Source of the DNA: Cryptomeria japonica
Taxonomy: Eukaryota; Streptophyta; Pinopsida; Cupressales; Cupressaceae
DNA: 64,000 nucleotides
Direction: 5' to 3'
Assembly (NCBI RefSeq): GCF_030272615.1
Contig: NC_081414.1
Coordinates: 916,431,648-916,495,647 of the forward strand
Shown: positions 21,860-32,842 of the stretch, piece after piece
Layout of the letters: each line of letters opens with the position of its first letter
How positions within the stretch are numbered: the stretch's first letter is position 1
Position numbers and translations under genes: made by a program
Notes under the pieces: generated by a model
The model's input: only the letters and a program-made list of their open reading frames with translations
Told to the model about the DNA's origin: nothing
Databases searched by the model: none

Positions 21860-23213
21860 CATTAAAGAAACCAAAGAATACAATGTGGGGACTCCTGAAA
21901 CTCCTCACCTCATACATCTGGCATCTCTTCTAACTCCAGAGAAACAACCTAAATTTGTAGAGTTCTTTCAAAAGCATCAGATCAACTTTGCATGGTCATA
22001 TGCGAAAATGCCTAGGCTTTATCTTGATTTAGTCATGCATCAACTCACCGTAGTGGAAGGAGCCAAGCCTGTCAAGCAGAAGCTTCATAAGATGCATCCT
22101 TAGATTGCAATATTAGTCAAAGTAGAACTCAAGAAACTCCTGGATGTTGGTTTCATAAGACCAATTGATTATGCAGATTGGATATCCAACATTGTGCCTG
22201 TTGGCAAACCAAATGGGGGCATCCATATTTGTACTGACTTTAGAGATCTGAATAAGGCATGTCCTAAGGATGACTTTCCCCTACCAAATATCGACATCAC
22301 AGTAGACCTGACAGCAAGACATGCCATGCTTTCACTCATGGATGGCTTTTCAGGATACAATCAGATACAGATCGCACCAGAGGATCAACATAAGACAACC
22401 TTCACATGCCCATGGGGCACATATTGCTGGAATGTAATGCCTTTTGGTCTCAAAAATGCAGGAGCGACCTATCAATGAGCAATGACCACAATATTCCATG
22501 ACATAATGCATACTATGATGGAAGATTATGTTGATGAATTACTAGCAAAATCACTCACCAGAGAAGGTCATCTCGACATATTAGATAAAATCTTTGATAG
22601 ACTGGAACAATACCATGTTCGAGTCAACCCAAAGAAATGTGTCTTTGGAGTAAGCTCCGGGAAGCTTCTAGGATACATTGTCTTAAGCAAAGGTATTGAG
22701 GTTGATCCAGCAAAGGTCAAAGCAATCATGGACATGCCACCCCCAAAGAACATTAGTCAGCTAAGGACATTACAAGGATGGCTACAATCCATCCTTAGGT
22801 TCATTGCACAACTGGCAGATAAGTGTCACCCCTTTACACATCTATTACACAAAAACATCCGCTTTCAATGGGATGCAAGATGCCAACAAGCATTCCAGAT
22901 GCTTAAAGATTATCTCATGAATACGCCATTGTTGATCCCACCAGATCCAAGTAGACCTCTGTTACTTTATATATCAGCAACAAGTACAGCATTGGGTGTA
23001 CTATTGGCACAACACAATGCAGAAGGGAAAGAGTGTGCTGTTTACTACATCTCTCATACACTGGTGGGCTATGAACTCAATTATACCTCTATTGAGTGAG
23101 CTTTCCTAGCAGTAATCCTGGCAGCCACTAAACTGAGGCACTATCTGTTAACACACAAGGTACAACTAATTGTAAAGATTGATCCACTCCAATACTTACT
23201 CAACAAAGCATCA
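21860..23213 (+). pseudogene. pol: Reverse transcriptase and RNase H of element A
   Basis: RT begins near EKQPKFVEFFQKHQINFAWS. Motifs: GGIHICTDFRDLNKACPKDD, FPLPNID, SLMDGFSGYNQI, PFGLKNAGATYQ, then the catalytic box reads YVDELLAKS where YVDD is expected, so the second catalytic Asp is Glu. RNase H (Ty3 type) follows with CAVYYISHTL and a stop at 23097. Stops occur also at 22102 and 22476. RT copies element RNA into DNA within virus-like particles. Confidence 0.93.
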
Positions 23214-23792
23214 TTGACAGGTCGCTTGACCAAATGGGTGATGATTCTAAGTGAATTTGACATCGAGTATGTGGACCGTAAAGCTATCAAAGGACAAGTT
23301 ATTGTAGATCAGTTGGCCCTTGCACCCCTCATAGGTGATCATCCTCTCATTTCCAATTTTCCAGATGAAGAGATATTCATGATCACTACAACACAACCAT
23401 GGAAACTATACTTTGATGGTTCGTATACTAGGCATGGCTCGGGGGCAGGCATTCTGTTTATCACACCTCAAGTTGACAACATCCCGAAGTCTTACAGGCT
23501 CACATTTCCATGCACAAATAACATAGTAGAGTATGAGGCCTTGATCACAGGACTCAAGCTAGCTGTACAATGGAAATTACAAGAACTACAAGTATATGGC
23601 GACTCCCAATTGGTCATTCAACAAGCAACAGATGAATATCAGACCAAGGATGATAAACTCATGCCATACAAGCAAATGGTGGACAAATTAAAGGCATCAT
23701 TTACTACTATCACCTTTGAGCAGATACCAAGAGATCAAAATCGAGCTGCTGACGCTATGGCTACCATTGCATCTCTCCTAGATCTTCCATAG
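23214..23792 (+). pseudogene. pol: Second, archaeal-type RNase H of element A
   Basis: After the Ty3-type RNase H tail comes a second RNase H: WKLYFDGSYTRHGSGAGI, NNIVEYEALITGLKLAV, VYGDSQLVIQQ, and PRDQNRAADAMA. These are the D-E-D-(H/N)xxxD positions of archaeal-like RNase H. A dual RNase H is the published hallmark of the Tat lineage of plant Ty3/gypsy. This 192-codon frame is still open. Confidence 0.9.
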
Positions 23793-25151
23793 ATTTCAAC
23801 ATGCTACGAGTTCTTGGTAGAATAGCTTTGGATCCCCGCTTATGATATCCCCAAATCCGAGATGATATGTCACCTTGTTGGTTCCGAATCCCCATGGTAT
23901 GGTGAATTCTACACCTATCTCCATGATCACACCCTTCCTCCTAACCAGTCGAATAACCAACGTAAAACCTTCATTCGCCAAACTGCTCGATATATCTTTA
24001 TTGCTGAAACCTTATACCAACACAGTCTTGATGGTACTCTCCTTTGATGTCTGGAGCAGGATGAGATAACAAAGGCCTTGGAAGAAGTACCTGAAGGAAT
24101 TTATGGAACTCATGCAAGCAGTCCGTCACTAGCCAAGAAACTCATGTGAAATGGATACTATTGGCCATGCATGGAAAAATACTCCTACTACTTTGTCAGG
24201 AAGTGCAAGAAATGCCAGGTTCATGGAGACCTGATACATGCATTGGCACAAGAACTGCAACCAATCACAACACCATGGCCTTTTTTTCAATGGGGTCTTG
24301 ACCTTGTGGGTAAAATCCATCCATCTTCATCCAATGGTCACAAATTTATTATTACTGCCACCGAATACTTCACAAAGTGGATCGAAGCTATTCCACTTAC
24401 CCAAGTTACCGGCAAGCAGATCGCCTCATTCATCCTCAATTACATCATTTGCCGGTATGGTGTACCCATGTCTATCATCATAGATAACAGTCTTCCTTTC
24501 AAAAATCAGGATGTCTGTGAACTTTGTGAGAAGTTTCACATCCAACACCACTTTTCCACTCCCTATTACCCACAAGGCAATGGTCAAGCCGAAGCGTCAA
24601 ACAAGAACATATTAAGAATCCTCAAGAAGATGGCCAATGATGCCGGCCGTAATTGGCATGCTCAATTGAATCCAACACTATGGGCATATTGAACTAGCAT
24701 TCGAACCCCTATAGGCGCAACTCCCTACTCATTGGTCTATGGTACAGAAGCTATTTTACCTATTGAGGTCAAGATACCATCACTATGGGTTTCCTTGCAC
24801 AATCTCATCGATGATGAAGCATATAAAGTATCCCATCTCGAAGACTTAGAGCTACTTGATGAGAAGCGACAAGCTGCATACAATCACCTCAAGGCCTATC
24901 AGCAACGCATGAGCAGAAGCTATAATCATCGAGTTAGACCTTGTACATTCAAGGTAGGTGATCTTGATCTTTGAGAAAATCCTTGTAACCAGCCCAACTA
25001 AGAACATCAAGGAAAGTTTGAATCAAATTGGCTGGGTCCATATGTTGTCACTGTTGTATTTGGGTCTGGGGTATATCAGTTGGCTACAGCAGAAGGAGAA
25101 CCGCTAGCAGATCCAATCAATAACATGCACCTTAAATGGTTTTATACCTAA
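23793..25151 (+). pseudogene. pol: Integrase of element A
   Basis: Inserts element DNA in the host genome. The HHCC finger region is damaged (stop near 24147) but ends YYFVRKCKKCQVH. The catalytic core has WGLDLVGKI (first Asp), IIIDNSLPFKN (second Asp, with the usual G lost) and GQAEASNKNI (Glu). Stops at 24691 and 24974 follow. The C-terminus reads WLGPYVVTVV and ends DPINNMHLKWFYT before TAA at 25149. There is no chromodomain, as expected for the Tat branch. Confidence 0.93.
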
Positions 25152-27762
25152 AAGCTGTACAGAGCATCAGGCTCCCATATATACTGGCAAAAATACCAAA
25201 AACATCCAGAAAAATGTCCTGAAGAAAATACAAAAACATCAAAAAGAGTAAAGAAAAATCATGCATCCAAATGGTGAACAACCACTCTGGTGGCACCTTT
25301 GGTAAGTGCAATGGTGAAAACCTGGAAAACAGGCACCACTCATAAAAGCTATGGCTCCATTGTCTTTCAGACTTGTTGTGATCACATTCACTACATCCAC
25401 ATCCATCCGTCCATACCATGGCTTATTATTAATCTGCAATCGAGATAATACTTCATGCGTCTTGCATCCCACTTTTTCATAGTCATGTCTAAACTAGGGG
25501 CAATGCCCTTAACCTATTGATGGAAGTGGATTCTACATTGTTTTGTGATTCATTAAATTCTTCAAAACTATCTCACAAAAATCCAAAAACATTCAAAACA
25601 ATCATCACAAAATCCAAAAACATGATAAAACATCGAAAATCAAACACAAAAAAAAAAACAAAAAACATGGCAACACCTTGTGCATCCTCATCCACACAGA
25701 TACCAAACAAACATTACCAAATACTCGCATGATGATCACTTCTCAAAATTGACCAAACAATCAACATCAACACTCAAAACTGTCTTCAACAAGGATGCAT
25801 CCTTCCTTACCAAAACAAAGACAAAATGACATTTTCTTTGACAAGAAAATTATGTGTTAAGCTATCAAATACTTGGTTGATTTGTGAGTAATTCATTCAT
25901 TTATATGTATCAGGTTCTTACAACATTGTTTGTGTATCTTTGGCGCATTATTCCAATGAAGTTCTGGGGCATGTACTAATGGTGTCTACGTGGGAAGTTC
26001 ACTAAGCTATGTGATCTTATGCAAAAATGCAGTCATAGATCACTATGGCTTGCTGACTACAGTGTATACCTAGACCATATGAGCATGAACCATTACCAAG
26101 GATCCATATTCTTTATTCTTTATGTACATACTATTTGCTTACAAGATCAATAATCCTTCTTTGGTTCCTCCTCATCCAATTTGGATAAAGGTTTTTGTCT
26201 CTTATTAAGGTGTGAACTTGTCTCAGGATATGATCAGCCCAAGATCAAGGAGGACGATCCAAGTCATGCATGAACAGAGATGATCCTTGTCTGTTCTGCA
26301 AGCAATACTCTGGTCGACTTGACCCATTATATCAAGTTGTTTGTATTAATTTGCTATATCAAAATCCATGTAAGAACTACTCTGGTCACCTTGAATCATT
26401 ATGTCAAGATGCTTGTATTTTCTTACAATATTTTAAAGCTCAATGATGAAAATAGAGCACTATGGATCGTCATTTCATCTCATTTGTTTATATATTGCAT
26501 TCCGTTGCATATCACCCATCCATTCACTCATTCATATATATGATTTGTATGCAAATGTGAACAAGGTTAATATGAACAGTTATGTAAGAATTGAGCTGGT
26601 TTTGGATACAATCGTGATCGAGTACTCTGATACATCATCAATACATCATGGAAAGTCTAAAAAACCTTGTATTCATCATGGTCATATCATCATTACATTT
26701 AGTTGCATTTTGCATCAAGTACATTCATGTCATTTTTAATTAAAATTGCATATAGTTCATTTAATTTATTGACATTAGTCTTCTTATATCATTTGCATCA
26801 TTGCATAATCATGATGATTAGATTCATTCATATGATCAAATTGTCCCTGATTGTATTAACTATTTACTATGCATTCATTTAGTGTCAGTTATCAATTATC
26901 ATTTGATCATCATTAATCATCCTTTATCATGTATCATTGCATACATTCATTTATCTATTTTATTAGTTGAAAGGTGCATTCATTCATCATTATTAAGTGT
27001 CTTATTATGCTCATTTTAGGATTCATTTACATTGCATTCATTATCCTTTTAATTGCATTAAGGTACAATTATTAAACCATAAAGTTGCATCATCATCACA
27101 TTATCGTTTTTACTTAATCATATTTAGGCATTTAAAATCATAAAACCATTTGTCTCCAAACAGTGGTTCATACCATTTCTATATCCATTATACATATGCA
27201 TTCGTTTAGACATCATCATATAAACATTTGTACTTTACATTTTGTTTATCCGTATTACATTCATCTAAAAACATCTAGATGCATATCCATACATAAACCA
27301 TTCATTCTTTGCATTAACATCATTGCATATCATTATCTAACCATTCATTCAAAATATTGCATGCATCATTTTGAATATATCAAAAAGGAAACACCAAAAT
27401 CCTGTTCATAAATCATCATGAACATAGATCATCATCATGGCATTACATCAAACAAAACATGCACACATGTATAAACCTGCATTCATATGTCAGTATCCAA
27501 CATCATAAATCATCATAAAACCATGCATATAGGAATCATCTCATAAATGCATACATATACACGTATCCATCTAAGCAATAAACTCATAAAAACACCATCC
27601 TGCATAGCATCCATACATCACAATATGCATATAATCAAAATATGGGATCTCCTCATATGTATCATCTCATGTATCAGAGTACAATGAAGTCTACAAAATC
27701 GGCTACCAAGAGTCATCCAAGACACAGTCCAAAAATAAAATACATATATGCAAAATGCTCTC
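25152..27762 (+). other. Post-pol spacer of element A
   Basis: No credible gene. 25190-25670 is rich in CCAAAAACATC/AAAATCCAAAAACAT words. 26240-27600 is rich in CATTCATTT/ATCATT words. Both word classes recur at equivalent places in C, and the second also in F. The spacer ends at the antisense PMD stop. Confidence 0.65.
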
Positions 27763-30507
27763 TCAGATACCACTTTGACCAGATGCTGCACCACCATAGC
27801 CACCTACTCCCCCACTCGTCCCCGCACCACCTGATCTATCTCTTTGAGGAGGCCCCATCAATCCCCCACTAGCTCCTGCACCCCTTGACCTATCTCTCCG
27901 TAGAGGACCCATCACACCCCCACTGCTCTGCATCCTCTGGGATCACTCTGATCTGGCTTGTTGCATCTACGAATAGCTCAGTGCTTGTTGACTGGATGGT
28001 ACCACCTGCTCATATAGGCCCCGCTAATAATCAACCTCTCCACCTGCTCTCTATACCTCCCTCACCAATGCCTCCATAGATGGCCCCTATCCCTATTCTC
28101 CCTCCAAAACCCTCACTCTCTCCTGCAATTGGATCACCCTATCCATGGCCCGATCTCTCTCCTACAACAATACAGTTAGCTCTTACTCTCATGCAAATAG
28201 CTGCACATCTCTAACTGCAACCTCCACCTCCAAATCCTTCGCCCGTGTCTCAGATGCCTCAAGTCGAGACTGCAAATGTGCTATCAGTTGCTCTCGCATA
28301 TCTCCACCTGATCCCTCTCCTGTCTCCATAGCTGCCTCACCGGTATATCCCTCTCCAGTGGCTCTCCCCCTCTATCCATTAGTATCTCCCTCTCCATACC
28401 TCTCCCACCCAATTTAACTCCTCCCTGCATCAACGGTCTCTGCGATATCCGCAGTGGCAATCCGCCTCTCCCTCTCCGTTGGATCCGACTGCCCGACCCA
28501 CCAACTCCTCCACCTCCACCACCTCCACCACCTTCCCCATCCCCCCCTCCTCCTCCATCCCCTCCTCCTCCACCCCCACCATCTCCTCTCCCTCCTCCAC
28601 CTGCTATCAGTCCTCGACCTCCCTTCCTCCATCTCCGTCCCCTATCATCCTCAAAATCGGGCATTGGCTCGACCGGATCTGATATCCGAAGAATCGGATG
28701 AGCCGCCATGTACTACATATACTCATGTGATACCCTTGCATCCACCACCCTCGATTGTATATCCCAAGATCTCGCTTGCAGCATCCAAAACTCTGTCAGT
28801 GCCTGATCATACGGAAGTACTGGCCCCCATGTATATCTCTCTCGGACCACTCTAGCATACTCCCCTAATCCCCTAGGTAGTCCCTGCTGCCGTCCAAACT
28901 GCCTCATCACTCTACATGGCACATGTCTCTCTACATGATACGAGGTCCTCCCAATGAGGAATCGGGTCATAAATACATATGGCAGTGCCTCCGCATCATC
29001 ATCCTAGGGCTCGTACTCCAGATAGGGTCTCCATATCACTGCATCAAGATCATCTAATGTCTGCCGCCACCACTCTAACTTCCCTAGGTGGGGCTAACTC
29101 ATCATACCACTGTATATAAACATATACGGCTGATCCACTGCTCATAATCTAAGACTCACTGGTCGAGTCACTGGTAGGTGCTCCCATGCTCAAATATGTA
29201 GTAGCGTCACTCCCACTGCTAATGAGCCCCTCCCACGGTATACCACCTCATGCAGCTCTTGATATAGGTGCGCCAACACACACGGTCCCCAGGCAAATCA
29301 GGTCCCCTCTGTAATCATCATCTCGATCACCTACCCCTAACCAACAGCCAGACCATGTGATCACCTATCCGGCACAGTAGTCCTCCCATAATGCCTGACA
29401 AAACTGTTGGTAAAGGCTCGTATAATGCAACGATATCCTTCCAGGCAATGGAGCCATCATCAATGAACACATCCTCATCCAAAAATCTCTGTACTACTAT
29501 AGTCCCCCATGATCTATTGTATGTGACCAACTCCCTCCGAATTGAAATACGCAAGATGCGCCACACATCCTCCAGGATCACTGTCATCTCCCCCTGCGTA
29601 AGGTGAAATGTGCATGTCTCACTGTGCCAGCGCTCTGCTAAAGCAGTAATCAATCCATGATTCATCTGATTCACGGGCATATGCATCACATCATATAAAC
29701 CAGTCGCAGTAATGCAATTGATCTTGGCCTCTGTCAGCCTATCCCGCAACCCCTGTGTCGCTGGATGTCTCTTGCATAACTGTAACACTTGTAGATCCTC
29801 CTGCACATGGGCATCAATCAATCATCATTAGTTGTTTTGTTTTCAAACTTTCTTAAGTTTAAACCTAAGACTATCAATAGATACTTTGATCAAGTATCTT
29901 CAGGTCTCAACAGGTAAGCAATCATGGCACACCTAGACTTCAACAGACATTTATCCTAATGACCTAAAGTCTCATTAGGCTGCTATGGTTCAAAACAACT
30001 CCCACTTCGCCTCCCTATCCATCCATCTTTGGCATCGGGAGATTTTCACACAAATTGGGGCATCTATTATCTTGCAAACAAAAGTGATACTTCTCTACAA
30101 TAGCGCTAAACCCCTAACAAAAATGCTTAATCAGCTATGCAAAAGTGCTAAAACTACAAATGCACTACAACAGCTATCCAATAGCGTTGATTAACGACAA
30201 AAGCGCTTAATTGACCCCTCAATAGCGCTCATCAAACAACAACGCCTAAACAAGCCTACAAAAGCACTAAACTGTTCAAAAGCGCTCAAACATCACCTCA
30301 ATAGCACCATTGCGGCACAATAGCGCTAGTTAATTGGACAATAGCGCCAAAACATAGTTTCAGCACTATTGTCCCGACTCAACAAAAAACGTACCAAAAA
30401 TGCATGAAATCCAAAATTTTAAATTTGCGTATTGCTGGTCTGTAATCGTCTGGCCGTTAGAACCGATGGACTCGCTCGAAACGGTGCTCTGCAATCGATA
30501 CCGACAT
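27763..30507 (-). pseudogene. Antisense PMD gene of element A, decayed
   Basis: Exon 1 (30507-30433, 25 codons with one stop) shares an ERVHRF..RP block with the F copy (ERIRWYDRP). Its donor position reads AT, not GT. Exon 2 starts at 29800 after GTGCAG. The PMD core includes ALAERWHSETCTFHLTQGEM and VILEDVWRILRI. The tail has a long Gly-rich stretch (28500-28640, plus-strand CCT/CCA repeats), a charged helical part, and a Gly/Ser-rich end stopping at 27763. Several stops and shifts. PMD proteins are nuclear, and domesticated ones take part in silencing; this product's role is unknown. It would be transcribed toward pol from within the element's 3' end. Confidence 0.85.
30098..30375 (-). repeat. 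TAGCGCTATTG array in the PMD intron of element A
   Basis: On the plus strand CAATAGCGCTA/CAAAAGCGCTA and variants start near 30098, 30120, 30141, 30157, 30179, 30198, 30219, 30239, 30258, 30277, 30299, 30318, 30339 and 30359. Spacing is 19-22 bp. Read in the PMD direction the consensus is TAGCGCT(A/T)TTG, the same motif with the same degeneracy as in the leader (15253-15485). It lies in intron 1 (30432-29801). Confidence 0.95.
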
Positions 30508-30812
30508 CCTGACTGCTGCTTGCTCCTCCAAAAGGTCACTGTTAGAGCTATAGTTTCACACTGGTCGCGGTAACAAATGATCCTCTTTCCCCCCTTTCTC
30601 TCCATTTAAACCCTTCGCTGTCACCGTAAATTTTCCCTCGCTCACCGCCGTGGTCCCTGTGCACTTCCCGAGCTCCCCATTTCTCCATTTTCTCTCCGAT
30701 TTCTTCTATTTTTCATCAGTATTGCTAACTTCTTCTCTTCTACCACCCTGCCAATTTTCATTTTTTTTCGAGAGATCGCTCGATTTTTCGAAAAAATTTC
30801 AGCCCATTTCTC

Positions 30813-30921
30813 GAGGGGGCATACCACCTATTAAATTTGCATTTATGGGGCATATTCTTCGCACCTATTTTTCTTTCTTTGAAACGACGCGATAAACCGC
30901 ACCGTCTCAAAGAGGGGCAAA
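30813..30921 (+). other. Pre-LTR G-rich block and polypurine tract of element A
   Basis: CTCGAGGGGGCATA, a second GGGGCATA about 30 bp later, then GTCTCAAAGAGGGGCAAA ending at 30921 against the LTR. The last block equals that of element C and is the polypurine tract. Confidence 0.9.
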
Positions 30922-32327
30922 TGTAGTCACATAAATCTGTCTAGTTTAATTAAATGAATATTTGCTATTTATTTGATTAAAAATCCACTAGCCAGTAGTT
31001 AATTAAATCAATATTTAATTAATTCATCTTCAAATATTCTCCTATTAATTAGATAAATTATTCAATTTATTTTAATTAATTCATTCAACCAAATTCAAAT
31101 CAATTAAATGAATAAATCATATTTATTTCATTTAATCCCCCTTTTCCTCTTTTAAATAAATTAAATCAATCATTTATTTAAATCATAAATCCCCCCCATT
31201 TGCATTTTCCTACAAATACAACTTGCACACATTTATTGAAATAAATGAATTTTATTTTAATTAAAATCCTATTTTTCCCTCACCAACCAAACTCACTTGC
31301 AAATCTAATCCCCTTCTAGATTCTTCTAAACCCTTCCTAATTAGCCTAATCCATCCTCTAATTATTGTCACATTCCTAAGCAACTTGGAGTCACTTCTCA
31401 AAGACTTCAAAGTCTTTGAAAAACATTTAATGCTTGGTGTGTTCAACAATTTAACCTCCAAAGTCTTCCAAACCACTAATGGCTCTTACATGACCATTAA
31501 TGGCTCTTACATAACCATTTATGGTTATTTCAACTTGCACTCATATGTCTCCTCAAGCATTTATTGCTTTGACCATGTTTATCCCTTTTGCCTTTGCACA
31601 AGAGTTTATCCATTGGATAAAAGCTTTATTCTTTGAATAAAGAATTTATTCACTCAACCCAACCTTGAACTTAACTCCCAAGGTCATGTCAAGCATTTAA
31701 TGCTTATTCCCTCTCCTCTCAACCTATCTCACATTGACACTTGTCATCCTGGGATTGGGTTGAAAACCCTCACATGGATCTCAAGCCATTCAATCTTGAC
31801 CCTTGTTGAGATTACTCAATCTCAACCATCCATTGCTCCATTTTTCCTATAAATAAAGCCCATTTCTTCATAATCCAGATCCTGAAAACTTGCATGCATT
31901 TAAGTTATAGACATTTTGAGAGAGCATTTTAGCATAATCAACTAATATCTTGTCATTTTGGTTAAAATAAATCATTTTAGTATCAATAGCATAGTATTAG
32001 CTTTTTATTCACATTTAGAGCAAATACTTCAATCTCAAACCTCCATAAGCATCCATAGTGCAAAAAGCTGCTGAGAGCTACACTATTTTGGAACTTCGAG
32101 AGGAGAGGAACAAAGGAGAAGAAGCCAAGAGCATGTTAGGAGGCATTTGGAGATGCCTCATCATATTTACCTTCCTAGTTAGATATTCTGTCACGCTTTT
32201 GGTATCTCTTTTGATATTCGTGTGTAGGAAAGTATTTTGTTTATGATTTCTGACACTAACAATTTGGCTTTTCTTCTTGTTTGTGTTTTGTTATCATTGA
32301 CTAACCTTCCCTTTTTGCAGAGCATCA
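30922..32327 (+). repeat. 3' LTR of element A
   Basis: Pairs with 13752-15156. It ends AGAGCATCA followed by the TSD GAATA. Visible differences include CTAGTTT for CCAGTTT near the start and a one-base longer C-run near 31195. Confidence 0.97.
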
Positions 32328-32465
32328 GAATAATTAGTAAGATTATGAGGAAATATGAAATTAGAAGAATATGATTAATTAAATTAATTAAATAATTAAA
32401 GAATTATTTAACTAATTAGAGGAATAATTAGTACATGATCAATGAGACATTTTTAGGTGTCTACA
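32328..32465 (-). repeat. 3' LTR of element C, fragment 2
   Basis: Begins with the second GAATA (32328-32332) and continues AATTAGTAAGATTATG as in 57510-57648. It ends TTAGGTGTCTACA, the LTR edge of C (TGTAGACACC on the minus strand). Confidence 0.95.
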
Positions 32466-32576
32466 TTTGCCCCTCTTTGAGACAAAGTCGGAACGACATT
32501 GTTTCAAAGAAAACAAAAAATTCTGCCCTAGTATGCCTCGGTATTGCTGTATAGTGTAAATATGCCCCCTCGGAAA
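32466..32576 (-). other. Polypurine tract and pre-LTR G-rich block of element C
   Basis: On the minus strand GTCTCAAAGAGGGGCAAA abuts the LTR. About 95 bp upstream is GAGGGGGCATA. A TTTTCTTTGAAAC segment between them is shared with element A. Confidence 0.88.
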
Positions 32577-32740
32577 AGATGCTCGAAAAATTCCAAAATT
32601 GAGACCATGTTTTCGATATCAGTTTAATGAGCAAGCGTGTAAAATTCCGTGCGATTCCGAGATCGTATGAGTAGGCTACAAGGTGTTTGAAGCTGGCGGG
32701 GACCACGGGCGTCAAGGTGTCAAAAAACCCTAATTTTGTG

Positions 32741-32752
32741 CTATAAATAGAG
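32741..32752 (+). promoter_or_regulatory. TATA box for the antisense PMD gene of C
   Basis: GCTATAAATAGA lies about 95 bp upstream of the ATG at 32843. It is the clearest internal promoter among the four PMD copies. Confidence 0.7.
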
Positions 32753-32842
32753 ATATTTAGGTTTTCATTTGCTCATTTGTAATTTGGGAATTCCTTGGTT
32801 TTCTCTGCAATTTGTGTGCTTTTTTCTGAGTATTTGATCGTC

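Larger units (their letters stand above)
13752..32327 (+). mobile_element. Element A: full-length Tat-type Ty3/gypsy retrotransposon (18.6 kb)
   Basis: Complete from LTR to LTR with perfect TSD and TG...CA ends. Order: 5' LTR, PBS, motif array, leader with a 169-codon ORF, gag, protease, G-patch-like segment, RT, RNase H, archaeal-type RNase H, integrase, spacer, antisense PMD gene with motif array in its intron, polypurine tract, 3' LTR. About 30 differences separate the two LTRs by eye over 1405 bp, mostly C/T and G/A changes, so it is old but younger than C. Stops and shifts inactivate gag-pol. Confidence 0.97.

Noticed and set aside
25132-25472. Two overlapping minus-strand frames after the integrase of A
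   Set aside because: No homology, short, and within the post-pol spacer.
28454-28855. Pro/Ser/His-rich plus-strand frames
   Set aside because: Shadow of the Gly-rich tail of the antisense PMD gene of A.
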